Position numbers and translations under genes: made by a program. Below are positions 1-9,220 of a stretch of DNA of 64,000 nt, in pieces; position 1 is the first letter of the stretch; the number at the start of each line of letters is the position of its first letter. Source of the stretch: Algoriphagus aestuariicola (GTDB lineage Bacteria > Bacteroidota > Bacteroidia > Cytophagales > Cyclobacteriaceae); NCBI RefSeq assembly GCF_017254835.1, contig NZ_JAFKCW010000002.1, forward strand, positions 790,592-854,591, read 5' to 3'. Below the pieces are notes generated by a model, which saw nothing but the letters and a program-made list of their open reading frames with translations, ran no database searches and was not told where the DNA came from.

Positions 1-677
1 GTTTTCACCTTTCCCTCAAACAAGCTTCCCCTCCAGTTGGCCACAAAAGCCAAGGGTGCCTTAGACTCAGTGAAATTGGGTTGCTGACCGTATAGCTCTT
101 CGAAGGTTTTGGTTCGGGAATCGAGCACCTGGAAGGTCCATTGATTTTTGGGACTTGGGGTATAGCTGAATCCAACACCTGTGAGAAAATTGTCGGCATA
201 CTCGACGATATCTGAATACTCGTAGATGTCGATAGGATTCCAGTCAAATTCCCAAGCTCCCCAGTCGGCGCACATCTTGCCGAGGGACACACTCCACTTG
301 CTGCTCAGATCCACCCGAATGTAGGCCAGATCCACCGAACGGCTCAGGTTGTCCACCGACTCCGAAGTCTGCGCCCGGGTGTAGCGATCCCGAAAGCGGA
401 AGTACACTTTTTCGTGTACCTGCCCCCTCAACTCCAATCGAAATTGCTCATTTCTGAACCTGGATTGGGTATACTCTCCGTCGACAAATTCATTTCTGAA
501 AGCAAAATTCATATTGGCAATCATGCTGACATTCTTTAGGAGGCCTTGCTTGGCCTCGGGAATCAGAGATTTGTAATACGTCGTATCTCCCACCTGTCGC
601 TCCTGCTTTTGTGCCCACACCTGCATGGGAAAAAGGAAAAGCAGCAGAATCCATCGGATGTTTTTTGGTGATTTCAT
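1..677 (-). CDS. OprO/OprP-type outer-membrane porin, 3' end beyond the window
   Basis: The first 225 codons of a gene read leftwards from an ATG at 677 and run off the window without a stop. The product begins with a signal peptide (basic MKSPKNIR, hydrophobic WILLLFLFPMQ, cleavage near VWA|QK). The mature part alternates aromatic and charged residues as in beta-strands (FRLELRGQVHEKVYFRFRDRY, YIRVDLSSKWSVSLGK, ADWGAWEFDWNPIDIYEYSD), the pattern of phosphate-selective porin O/P proteins. It lies 45 bases downstream of the aspartase gene on the same strand and is probably the last known gene of the dcuB-ansB-aspA operon, where it could admit asparagine or dicarboxylates through the outer membrane. 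Family assignment is fairly sure; the substrate is inferred from neighbours only. Confidence 0.75.
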   Translation of the reverse strand, partial: MKSPKNIRWILLLFLFPMQVWAQKQERQVGDTTYYKSLIPEAKQGLLKNVSMIANMNFAFRNEFVDGEYTQSRFRNEQFRLELRGQVHEKVYFRFRDRYTRAQTSESVDNLSRSVDLAYIRVDLSSKWSVSLGKMCADWGAWEFDWNPIDIYEYSDIVEYADNFLTGVGFSYTPSPKNQWTFQVLDSRTKTFEELYGQQPNFTESKAPLAFVANWRGSLFEGKVK

Positions 678-722
678 AGGGATGTGATTTCTGATTTCTG
701 AATTTCCAAATTGGTGATCAAT

Positions 723-2186
723 CTATTCCTTCTGCCCAGTGAGAGCCTCGGGATCCAACAGCTTCTTGATTTGATCTTCGGTCAGGAGTTTCTTTTCCCG
801 GATCAGCTCAATAATTCCCTTGCCAGTTTCCAAGGCTTCCTTGGCCAGCTCGGTGGTCTTATCATATCCCAAGACGGGATTCAATGCCGTAACAATGCCG
901 ACACTTCGCTCGATGTAGCGCGTGGTCACGTCCTCGTTGGCAGTAATTCCGTCTATGCATTGGGTTCGGAAAAGCGGGAGGGTTTTGAAAAGCAAGCCCT
1001 GTGACTCCATGATCGCCACGGCCTCAACAGGTTCGTAGGCATTGAGCTGGAGCAAGCCAGAATGTGCTGCGAGTGTGACGGTCAGGTCATTGCCCATGAC
1101 TTTGAATGTAACCAAGTTCATAAGCTCGGGCATGACCGGGTTCACTTTGCCAGGCATGATCGACGATCCCGGCTGAAGCGCTGGCAAGTTGATTTCAAAA
1201 ATCCCGGTTCTTGGCCCAGATGCCAAAAAGATCAGGTCACTGCTGATTTTGGATAAGGCCACCGCGGTACTCTTCAGAGCCGAAGAATACATCACAAAGC
1301 CCTGCTGGCTGCTGGTCGCGGCGATCAGATCCTTGCTGAGGTACATCGGTTTGCCGGTAATTTTGGCCAAATGTGTCGCGCAGTGCTCCGCATAGCCCGG
1401 CGAAGCGGTGATGCCTGTACCAATCGCGGTTGCACCCATATTTTGCTCGTAAAGATATTTCTCCATATCCTTGAGACTCTTGATCTCTGCGTCCAGCTGG
1501 TTTCCAAATGCGTGGAACTCCTGGCCCAAGGTCATCGGTACGGCATCCTGTCCCTCGGTACGCCCCATCTTCAGGATATGCTTGAATTCATCGCCTTTGG
1601 CATGAAAGGCTTGTGAAAGCATCTCCAGTTCCGCCACCAGTTTGTCGTTATGCAGCAAGAGGGCAACCTTGATTGCCGTTGGGTACACATCATTGGTGGA
1701 TTGCCCCATATTGAGATCGTCATGTGGCTCGATGATGTCATACCGTCCTTTTTCGTGGCCGCCCATTTCCAAGGCGATATTTGCTATCACCTCGTTTGCG
1801 TTCATATTCGCCGAAGTTCCTGCTCCACCCTGGTACATGTCCACGAGAAAATAATCGTGGTATTTTCCTTCGATAATTGCCTGACAGGCTTTTTCAATAA
1901 GCTCCAATTTTTCCTGGTTCAATCTTCCGTCTTCCGCATTTGCCCGTGCAGCAGCCAGCTTGACCATCGCGTAGGCTTTGACATAGTCTGGGTAGAAATT
2001 GGTCTTGATTCCGCTTACGGGGAAGTTTTCAAGGGCTCGGGCAGTCTGTACACCATAGTAAGCGTCCGCAGGAATCTGCTTTTCCCCAAGAAGGTCATGC
2101 TCTGTTCGGGTTTGTTGTGCTTCTACCGCCAGCCCACCGGCCAGAAGCAAAAGAATCAGCAATCCGATTTTTCTTGTCTTTTTCAT
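723..2186 (-). CDS. aspA: Aspartate ammonia-lyase (aspartase) with Sec signal peptide
   Basis: A 487-residue aspartase, which converts L-aspartate to fumarate and ammonia. The fumarase/aspartase signature GSSIMPGKVNP is present, and the N-terminal family block DLLGEKQIPADAYYGVQTAR starts at about residue 30. Before it lies an extension not found in cytoplasmic enzymes: MKKTRK, then IGLLILLLLAGGLAV, then VEA|QQ, a textbook signal peptide. The ATG at 2186 is chosen because it opens this peptide; the longer frame to 2243 starts with TTG and adds unlikely residues. The gene follows the secreted asparaginase (86-base gap) and precedes the porin (45-base gap). Enzyme identity is certain; periplasmic location is a strong inference from the signal sequence. 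Confidence 0.93.
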   Translation of the reverse strand: MKKTRKIGLLILLLLAGGLAVEAQQTRTEHDLLGEKQIPADAYYGVQTARALENFPVSGIKTNFYPDYVKAYAMVKLAAARANAEDGRLNQEKLELIEKACQAIIEGKYHDYFLVDMYQGGAGTSANMNANEVIANIALEMGGHEKGRYDIIEPHDDLNMGQSTNDVYPTAIKVALLLHNDKLVAELEMLSQAFHAKGDEFKHILKMGRTEGQDAVPMTLGQEFHAFGNQLDAEIKSLKDMEKYLYEQNMGATAIGTGITASPGYAEHCATHLAKITGKPMYLSKDLIAATSSQQGFVMYSSALKSTAVALSKISSDLIFLASGPRTGIFEINLPALQPGSSIMPGKVNPVMPELMNLVTFKVMGNDLTVTLAAHSGLLQLNAYEPVEAVAIMESQGLLFKTLPLFRTQCIDGITANEDVTTRYIERSVGIVTALNPVLGYDKTTELAKEALETGKGIIELIREKKLLTEDQIKKLLDPEALTGQKE

Positions 2187-2272
2187 CGTGCTTGGATTTA
2201 GTCTTAAGATTCGGCAAGAGCAGCTCGGCGAAATCCCGTTCAAGCTGGTCCGACAGAAATCCTAAAGAATGA

Positions 2273-3322
2273 TCAATAGGTGAAGAATGCCTCTTGGAGT
2301 TGCTTTTTGTCCTTGGATCGGGTGAGAGCCAGCATCAGCAGTACCCGCGCTTTCTGGGGAGTGAGGTCATCGGAAACAATGGTTCCCAGTTCATCGTCGT
2401 TGATCTCGTCATGCAGTACCACTCTGCCCGAAGGAGCTCGGCTGGCACGACATACGATCACGCCTGCTGTCACAGCTCTTTTTACAGCATCCATGTAGGC
2501 CTTGTTGAAGTTCCCGTTGCCGACGCCTGCGATCACGAGTCCATCCACCTTCTTGCTAACCAGGAAATCGATCATATCCGCCGATGCATCTGCATACATG
2601 TACACTATGTCCACTCGAGGCAGCTTGGTGTCAGCCGTCAGCACAATAGGCTTGGGGGGATTCACCTCTCTTACCGAGCTGGAATAATATTCCACCCTGC
2701 CATCGTAGGCCTGTCCTACTGCTCCGGTATTGGGGGAGTCAAAGGCATTGGTCTTGGTCGTGCTCATCTTCATGACTTCCCGAGCGTCGTAGATCCCTTC
2801 GTTGAAGCTGACCAACACGCCACGGCCCTTGGTATCCGGATGGATGGCGACAGTGATGGCATCATAGAGGTTCTTGGGACCATCGGCGCTGATGGCGGTC
2901 GCCGGACGCATGGAGCCCGTCAATACCACAGGCTTGTCCGAGGGGATCACCAGATCAAGAAAATAGGCTGTCTCCTCTTGGGTGTCGGTACCATGGGTGA
3001 CCACGATGGCATCGGCTTCGTTGTTGGCAAAAATCTCATTTGCCCGTATGGCCAATTTTTTCCAGATCTCGATGGTCATGTCTTGGCTTCCCACCGAAGC
3101 GATTTGTTCACCGCTGATATTGGCAATTTTCTTTACCGAGGGGATGGTTCCGATCAAGTCATCAATTGGAATTTTCCCAGCGGTATAACCGGCGCGGTCG
3201 GCAGAAGCGCCTGCTCCTGCGATGGTTCCTCCGGTCGCCAGAATGATTACTCTTGGCAAGTCTTGCGCCCAAGCCTGACAGGCGAGGCCTACGATTAGTA
3301 AAATCGTGAATAGCTTTTTCAT
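2273..3322 (-). CDS. ansB: L-asparaginase, type II, periplasmic
   Basis: A 349-residue asparaginase that hydrolyses asparagine to aspartate and ammonia. The signal peptide is residues 1-20 (MKKLFTILLIVGLACQAWAQ). Both active-site blocks are visible: ATGGTIAG with catalytic Thr33, and VVTHGTDTQEETA with Thr112-Asp113. TGSMRPATAISADG and the C-terminal LMLALTRSKD block complete the type II family pattern at normal length. It sits between the transporter (46-base gap) and the aspartase (86-base gap) on one strand, so the three are probably co-transcribed and its product aspartate would be used directly by the exported aspartase. Confidence 0.96.
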   Translation of the reverse strand: MKKLFTILLIVGLACQAWAQDLPRVIILATGGTIAGAGASADRAGYTAGKIPIDDLIGTIPSVKKIANISGEQIASVGSQDMTIEIWKKLAIRANEIFANNEADAIVVTHGTDTQEETAYFLDLVIPSDKPVVLTGSMRPATAISADGPKNLYDAITVAIHPDTKGRGVLVSFNEGIYDAREVMKMSTTKTNAFDSPNTGAVGQAYDGRVEYYSSSVREVNPPKPIVLTADTKLPRVDIVYMYADASADMIDFLVSKKVDGLVIAGVGNGNFNKAYMDAVKRAVTAGVIVCRASRAPSGRVVLHDEINDDELGTIVSDDLTPQKARVLLMLALTRSKDKKQLQEAFFTY

Positions 3323-3368
3323 GGTTTGTGGGTTTTTGGATTTAGGTATTCGTGATCTAGGGAATCGG

Positions 3369-4721
3369 TTAAAGCAAAACTGATTGAAGCAGTAGCCCTG
3401 CGACCACGGCGACGATGGTAGTCACCAGACCGGGGAGCATGAAACTGTGGTTGAGCACATACTTGCCGATTCGGGTTGTGCCCGTGCGGTCAAACTCGAT
3501 CGCCATCAATAGCGTGGGATAGCCGGGAATAAAAAAATGTCCATTCACGGCAGGAAAGATTCCAATGAGATAGGCGGGCGGCAAGCCCAGCGCAAGGCCC
3601 AAGGGCATCAATGCCTTTGCGGTGGAGGCTTGGCTGTAGAGCAGCATGCTGAGCACAAACAAAGCTATCGCAAATGACCAGGGAAAGGACGCCACCAGCT
3701 CTCCCAGGGTGTTTTGGATCGCTTCAAAATTATTATCCATAAAGGTGCTGCTCATCCAGACCACACCGAAGACAGCTATGGTAGCCTGACCTGCTGAAGA
3801 AAAAAGACTCGCTTTGGTGACCTTGCCAGCAGAGGTATTGGCAAATAGGATAATTAGACCCGTGGCCGCGAGCATAATGATCATGATCATAGAAGGCATC
3901 AGCAAGTGACCGGCTTCGCTCACCGCAAAACCGGGGTTGAAGTCGGGTCTATTGCCAAAATCAGGCAGGAACTGGGGAAAAGAGCCGAAGATGACTACCG
4001 AAGCCACCGCGAGCGAGAAGATGACCACGGATTTTACCGCTCCGGGTGCGTCCTCCGCGTCGGCTGCGTCTTTTTTTCCCTCTAGATTTTTGGCAAAAGC
4101 AGGGTCTTTCATCCGTTCCAAAAACTCCGGATCTTCGCTCAATTCTTTCCCACGCTTCCAGACGAACAAAATCCCGGCGAATAATCCGATCAGCGTAGCG
4201 GGGATGGCGACCATCAGGATATCAAACAAGCCGAGACCAGTCGCTGCCAAGACCGTGAGCATCGCAGCGGCAGCCGCCGACACCGGGCTGGCGGTGATCG
4301 CCATATAGGCACCGATCACGCTCATGCTCATCGCCCGCTCGGGTCGGATTCGGTTTTTGATTGACACCTCGGCTATGATGGGCATGATGGAATAAGAGAT
4401 ATGTGCAGTGCCAGCAAAAAGGACAAACGCATAGGTGATCAGTGGGCCCAAAATCGTAATCTGTCGGGGATTGCTACGGAGGATCTGACCGGCGATCTTC
4501 ACGAGATAATCCATACCGCCAGCTGCCTGAAGCGCTGCCGCAGCAGTGACCACGCTCATGATGATCAACATCACTTCAAGCGGTGGATCCGATGGAACCA
4601 AACCGAACCCGAAGATCATCACCAAAAGACCGATCATTCCCATCACGCCCAAGCCTATCCCCGACATGCGCGCGCCGATGAAAATGCAGACCAGTACGAC
4701 AGCGAGCTGAAGAAATATCAT
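3369..4721 (-). CDS. dcuB: Anaerobic C4-dicarboxylate transporter, Dcu family
   Basis: A 450-residue inner-membrane protein with about 10-12 hydrophobic segments. Family blocks of DcuA/DcuB are clear: GIGLGVMGMIGLLVMIFGFG near the N-terminus, ITYAFVLFAGTAHISYSIMP, VIGAYMAITASPVSAAAAAM, and the C-terminal NHSFMLPGLV. The family exchanges fumarate, malate or aspartate for succinate. It is the first gene of the operon with secreted asparaginase and aspartase, so it probably imports the fumarate or aspartate they make. A central loop at residues 190-225 is charged and alanine/aspartate-rich. DcuA and DcuB cannot be separated with certainty from sequence alone. Confidence 0.88.
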   Translation of the reverse strand: MIFLQLAVVLVCIFIGARMSGIGLGVMGMIGLLVMIFGFGLVPSDPPLEVMLIIMSVVTAAAALQAAGGMDYLVKIAGQILRSNPRQITILGPLITYAFVLFAGTAHISYSIMPIIAEVSIKNRIRPERAMSMSVIGAYMAITASPVSAAAAAMLTVLAATGLGLFDILMVAIPATLIGLFAGILFVWKRGKELSEDPEFLERMKDPAFAKNLEGKKDAADAEDAPGAVKSVVIFSLAVASVVIFGSFPQFLPDFGNRPDFNPGFAVSEAGHLLMPSMIMIIMLAATGLIILFANTSAGKVTKASLFSSAGQATIAVFGVVWMSSTFMDNNFEAIQNTLGELVASFPWSFAIALFVLSMLLYSQASTAKALMPLGLALGLPPAYLIGIFPAVNGHFFIPGYPTLLMAIEFDRTGTTRIGKYVLNHSFMLPGLVTTIVAVVAGLLLQSVLL

Positions 4722-4889
4722 GAGATAGGTTTCTAAAGTTGAAATTAGCCGAATACCATACCAACATAGAAGACTGCGCGGATAGCTAAATCCCTCTATG
4801 CCATTTGAAAAGTCATTAATTCCCCAGCCATTTTCGCTGACAAAAGTCAGCTTAAAACAAAAAGTTTCTCAGATAATACCAGCTCTCCC

Positions 4890-6896
4890 CTAAGACACCA
4901 AAATTACTATAGAGTGGGCTTCTACCGCCAAACTTTCGTCGCTGTATTCGGGCCCCTTGCCCCATTCATAGAGATCCTGGGGGGAAGCCTTGCCGGTGTC
5001 CATCCACACTCTCCAATTTCTCTCCGCGAGCTTGGCTTTTGGGATTTCAAACTCCAAGGTTTCGCTATAGGCGTTGATCATGATATGCATGGAGAGGGTC
5101 TGGGTGATGGACTCCACACTGAAGGCAAGGGCATGGGAATCGTCCGACCAATCGGTCATGTTCAGCCTTATTCCATGGTAAGTTACACGTCCCATATCCA
5201 GCAGTTCCTTAAGGCTCATGGCATTTGCCTCTTGGCTGGCATCACGTCGCAGTCGCTGGGAAATCAGAAGCTTGACAAAGCGAAGCAGGCCTTGGTTTTG
5301 GGATACCAGATCCCAGTCAAACCAGCTCAGCTCGTTGTCTTGGCAGTAGGGATTGTTGTTGCCGAGCTGGGTACGTTTGACTTCGTCGCCCATAGAGATC
5401 ATCGGAGCTCCCACTGCAAGCAGCACTGTGGTGAAGAAATTCCGCATCTGTTTTTCCCTCAAAAACTCAATCCCTATATCCTTGCTCGGCCCTTCCACCC
5501 CACAGTTCCAGCTTAGGTTTTCATTGGCTCCGTCGTGGTTTCCCTCACCGTTGAGCTCGTTGTGCTTGTTGGTATAGCTGACCAGATCGTACAGCGTAAA
5601 TCCATCGTGACAGGTAATGAAGTTAATACTTTGCTCGGGTTCCCTATCCTGGTGGCCAAAGATATCTGGGCTTCCGATCATACGGCTGACAAAGGCCCGG
5701 ATTGTCCCCCGGTCTCCCCGAAGAAAACTCCGCACATCATCCCGAAACTTCCCATTCCATTCTTTCCAACTGTCTCCCACAAAGGTGCCGACTTGATACA
5801 GTCCGGCCGCATCCCAAGCCTCTGCAATAAGTTTCGTGCCAGCTAGGACGGGATCAGATTCGATATCCCAAAGTATGGGAGGATTCTCGATCAGACGGCC
5901 CTGTCCATCGCGCGACAGGATGGATGCAAGATCAAACCTAAACCCATCTACATGCATGTGTTTCACCCAGAAGTGGAGGCTGTCGATGATCATTCTCCGG
6001 ACAATGGGATTGTTCGCATTCAGGCTGTTGCCACACCCGGAGTAGTTTCTGTATTTAGACTGGTCTTCTTCGAGAGAATAGTACAGCGGATTATCAATAC
6101 CGCGAAAGGAATAGGTTGGCCCGCCTTCGCCTCCCTCGGCGGTATGGTTATATACCACATCGAGGATCACCTCGATACCGGCGCGGTGCAGCGCTTTGAC
6201 CAGGTCCCGAAATTCATCCAATGCGCCAGTGGGGTCCTTTTTGCTCGAAAACCCTTCGTGAACAGAAAAAAAACTGATTGGATTGTATCCCCAATAGTTG
6301 ATGCGTCCGTCCTCGGTCTTGGGATCAAACTGAAACACCGGCATTAGCTCTACTGCGGTGATTCCTAGATTCACCAGATAAGGAATCTTTTCGATCATGC
6401 CGGCATAGGTACCCCTGAGTTTGTCTGAAAGTCCCGAATTGGGATTTTTCGTAAAGCCCGAAACATGCATCTCGTAGATGATGGTCTGAGAAAAAGGACG
6501 GCAGAGCGGGAGATCCCCTTCCCAATCGTAGGCTGCCATGTCCACGACAACCGATTTGGGGCAAGGCTCCGAAAATGCCACAGCATAGGCGTAGGGATCA
6601 AGTAATACTTTGGAGGGATCAAACCGCATACCCTGCCCCGGATTTTGGGGACCAAAAACCCGATAGCCATACAACTGCCCAGGCCGGATGTCCGGCACAA
6701 AGACATGCCAATAGTGGTAAGTTCTGTTGGCGCGTGGGTCCATTCGCACGATGGATGATGGTTCCAAATCGTCCCTGTGCTGAAAGAACAGCAGCTCCAC
6801 CCGCTCGGCATGCTTTGAAAAAAGGGAAAAATTGACCCCCTCCTTAGTGCAGGAAGCCCCGATGGGAAAGCTGTGTCCGGGATGAAGGAGGGCCAT
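4890..6896 (-). CDS. glgX: Glycogen debranching enzyme, GlgX/isoamylase type
   Basis: A 668-residue GH13 enzyme that hydrolyses alpha-1,6 branches of (phosphorylase-trimmed) glycogen in the cytoplasm. An N-terminal CBM48-like domain (about 5-110, FPIGASCTKEGVNFSLFSKHAE) leads into the catalytic barrel with WGYNPISFFS, VILDVVYNHTAEGG, DGFRFDLASIL (nucleophile Asp near residue 322), LIAEAWDAAG and NFITCHDGFTLYDLVSY. No signal peptide. It is separated from neighbours by 168 and 106 bases and looks monocistronic. No other glycogen gene is in the window. The ATG at 6896 fits the family N-terminus. Confidence 0.93.
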   Translation of the reverse strand: MALLHPGHSFPIGASCTKEGVNFSLFSKHAERVELLFFQHRDDLEPSSIVRMDPRANRTYHYWHVFVPDIRPGQLYGYRVFGPQNPGQGMRFDPSKVLLDPYAYAVAFSEPCPKSVVVDMAAYDWEGDLPLCRPFSQTIIYEMHVSGFTKNPNSGLSDKLRGTYAGMIEKIPYLVNLGITAVELMPVFQFDPKTEDGRINYWGYNPISFFSVHEGFSSKKDPTGALDEFRDLVKALHRAGIEVILDVVYNHTAEGGEGGPTYSFRGIDNPLYYSLEEDQSKYRNYSGCGNSLNANNPIVRRMIIDSLHFWVKHMHVDGFRFDLASILSRDGQGRLIENPPILWDIESDPVLAGTKLIAEAWDAAGLYQVGTFVGDSWKEWNGKFRDDVRSFLRGDRGTIRAFVSRMIGSPDIFGHQDREPEQSINFITCHDGFTLYDLVSYTNKHNELNGEGNHDGANENLSWNCGVEGPSKDIGIEFLREKQMRNFFTTVLLAVGAPMISMGDEVKRTQLGNNNPYCQDNELSWFDWDLVSQNQGLLRFVKLLISQRLRRDASQEANAMSLKELLDMGRVTYHGIRLNMTDWSDDSHALAFSVESITQTLSMHIMINAYSETLEFEIPKAKLAERNWRVWMDTGKASPQDLYEWGKGPEYSDESLAVEAHSIVILVS

Positions 6897-7002
6897 TGTC
6901 TTGGAAAGTTTTGATCCAAGTTAATCTCTGTCTCTCGCCTCTTCCCTGATATTAGTCAGTCGGATAGCTGAAAAACTTCCCTTTCAAACACAATAGCTCA
7001 GA

Positions 7003-9156
7003 TCACCTGCTTTCCCCAGGGTGATAGCGTGTGACAGCCCTTTTCTCCACGTCTTCCCGATAGAATGCCACGTCCTTAAACTGTACATCGGCATAGCGCT
7101 GGGCTTGGTCAAAAAAGTGGGGAGAAGTGGGATCGCCGCTTTGGCCTCCAGCCAGTATAGTCTTGGCTTTTACCTCGTCGCCAAACTCAACAACCGCAAC
7201 AAAGCTGTTGCCACGATAGCCATAGAGATTTTTGGTGTTTTCGCCAGCCCGGGCCCCATATGCCGCCAGTGCGCCCCAATTTCCGGAAGCCAGACCGATT
7301 GGGACATAGGGCTTGTCATCGTCAAATCCCGCGTCGATCGCGCCGCTCAGCCGCTGAAATCGGTTGATTTCCCCCCAGGGCTTATTCCAAGTACCAAAGT
7401 CAAGGTTCATCTGAGCGATGGTAGCTTCAAACACTTCCTTTATTTCATCGGCACTCGGGACTTTGGCATTGGGTATCTCATTGACAAATCGGCTAGCGCT
7501 GCGGAAGGCCCGTTGATAGTTTTCCCCATAGAAATGGGCAAAAGACATCGCAGCAGATTCCTTGGATGTTCTGTAGTCCCAAGCACTTAGAAGCTCCAAA
7601 ATCCGTTTTTGCTCTTCATTTTCCCCTACTCCCACTGCACCTAGCAGCTCGGGAATGAGGTATTCAAAGGCGGGCAAATAAGGATCATAAGCCAAACTGA
7701 TAAAGCTGTCCAAATTCAGTTTCGAAGTCTCACTTAGAACTTTGACTGCATGGACGGCACGGAAGTTCTCTGCGTCTGGAGCCATGTATACAGGATAGTC
7801 TTCCCGTTTGGGACTAAAATCTCCGGCGGCGGTAAAAGGTGTGGAATTGCAGTTTTGTATCCAGCCATTTTCGGGATTGAGAATAAGGATGCTTTCATCC
7901 ACGCTGTGTAGTCCTTGCCAATCTGTTGCTGGGTTGCTGCCATCCACCGGTTTGGAGAAGTCAAATTCAGGGTTTCGCTTGGGGATAAAATTGCCGTGAA
8001 AATAGGCGATGTTTCCGTCCGCATCCGCAAAAACGGTGTTGTTCGAGGAATTGGTACGGATGTTCATCATCTCCTTGAACTCAGAATAATTGGCCAGCTT
8101 GGTGCGGGTATAACTTTGGGAAAGTGCGTTGACAGGATCCCAATTGATCTTGGTCGCGACCCATTTCTCTCCGTTCTGATGGGTGATGGGCCCGTGGTGC
8201 GTACGGTAAAACGTAAATTCTTTTTCCTTCAGTCCATCACCGGATTGGTATTTCAAGGTGACGGTCTGCATTTCCACATCTCGGAGCTCCTCTCCATACC
8301 TGTATTGGATCTTACCTTCCGATTCGACGATTTCCTCCTCAAACTCATCCTTGAAATCCACAAAGGTCGACGTGTGAATCCAGCCCGTTTTCTCATTGAA
8401 GCCCTGGTAGACAAAAAACTGACCCCAGGTCACCGCGCCGTATGCGTTGAGGCCTTCCTCACTGACGACATGAACTTCGGGACGAAAATAGAATGAGGTG
8501 TGGGGGTTGATCAGTAGCATGGCATTGCCGGACTCCGACAGGCTTGGCGCAACGGCTATGCCGTTTGACCCTTGAGGCTCGATCAGAACGTCGTCTGCTT
8601 CATTCCAAGCCAAGGCTGAATCTTGCTCATAAAATGCCTTCAGGCGCTCGGTAGAGATGCTTTCTATGTCACCTCCAATAGACCCTTCAAAGAAAAACAT
8701 CGGCATCCAGGGCTCGTATCGGGTGATTACTTGGGGCTTTGTCTCCGGATGGGTTTGCAGGTAATAGTTGATCCCGTCCGCAAAAGCCCCGCATAGCTCC
8801 TTGAGCCAATCCGGGGTGGTTTCATAGGCGGCTTTGGCCTCGGATTCCGTCATGTAGAGCTTAGCTCGCAAGTCAGAGTAAAGTGCCTCCTCCCCTTCCA
8901 GCTCGGCGAGCCTACCTATTGCCCAAACGTAGTTGCGCTCCACTCTTCGAAAATCGTCCTCGCATTGGGCGTACAGCAGGCCAAAGACCGCATCCGCGTC
9001 GCTTTTGCCATAAATATGCGGCACTCCAAAGTCATCGCGCAGGATTTCCACACGTGCTGCCTGCTCCTCCCATCGGTTGATTTCATCGTTGAGATTTTGT
9101 GTCTGGCAGGAAAAGAGAGCAACAAGGCAAATCAGGAAAGTAAATCGCTTCAGCAT
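7003..9156 (-). CDS. Penicillin/AHL acylase family lipoprotein
   Basis: A 717-residue N-terminal-nucleophile hydrolase of the penicillin acylase family (relatives: acyl-homoserine-lactone acylases QuiP/PvdQ, aculeacin acylase). Lipoprotein signal peptide with lipobox ALFSC, Cys17. Alpha-chain motif VEILRDDFGVPHIYGKSDADAVFGLLYAQCEDD is split here only by description; the autoprocessing site is QGSN with predicted nucleophile Ser197, followed by NAMLLINPHTSFYF. The beta chain carries FADADGNIAYFHGNFIPKR and a C-terminal GQSGDPTSPHFFDQ block. Start moved from a TTG at 9210 to the ATG at 9156 that opens the lipoprotein signal. It may degrade N-acyl compounds such as quorum signals or amide antibiotics; substrate unknown. 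Confidence 0.88.
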   Translation of the reverse strand: MLKRFTFLICLVALFSCQTQNLNDEINRWEEQAARVEILRDDFGVPHIYGKSDADAVFGLLYAQCEDDFRRVERNYVWAIGRLAELEGEEALYSDLRAKLYMTESEAKAAYETTPDWLKELCGAFADGINYYLQTHPETKPQVITRYEPWMPMFFFEGSIGGDIESISTERLKAFYEQDSALAWNEADDVLIEPQGSNGIAVAPSLSESGNAMLLINPHTSFYFRPEVHVVSEEGLNAYGAVTWGQFFVYQGFNEKTGWIHTSTFVDFKDEFEEEIVESEGKIQYRYGEELRDVEMQTVTLKYQSGDGLKEKEFTFYRTHHGPITHQNGEKWVATKINWDPVNALSQSYTRTKLANYSEFKEMMNIRTNSSNNTVFADADGNIAYFHGNFIPKRNPEFDFSKPVDGSNPATDWQGLHSVDESILILNPENGWIQNCNSTPFTAAGDFSPKREDYPVYMAPDAENFRAVHAVKVLSETSKLNLDSFISLAYDPYLPAFEYLIPELLGAVGVGENEEQKRILELLSAWDYRTSKESAAMSFAHFYGENYQRAFRSASRFVNEIPNAKVPSADEIKEVFEATIAQMNLDFGTWNKPWGEINRFQRLSGAIDAGFDDDKPYVPIGLASGNWGALAAYGARAGENTKNLYGYRGNSFVAVVEFGDEVKAKTILAGGQSGDPTSPHFFDQAQRYADVQFKDVAFYREDVEKRAVTRYHPGESR

Positions 9157-9220
9157 GTGGAAGGGTGAAAAGGAAGTTTCCCGAAAGTAAGCGATTTCGA
9201 AAAACCCCACAATCCCATTC

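Noticed and set aside
1650-2201. 183-residue open frame opposite aspartase
   Set aside because: Shadow of aspA with no family similarity.
2294-3298. 334-residue open frame on the plus strand opposite asparaginase
   Set aside because: It lies wholly inside a certain gene, has no recognisable domain and looks like codon-bias shadow.
4836-4851. GCTGAC/GTCAGC hairpin as terminator of glgX
   Set aside because: Stem is 6 bp and on the minus strand is followed by GAAAATGG, not a T-run; at most weak.
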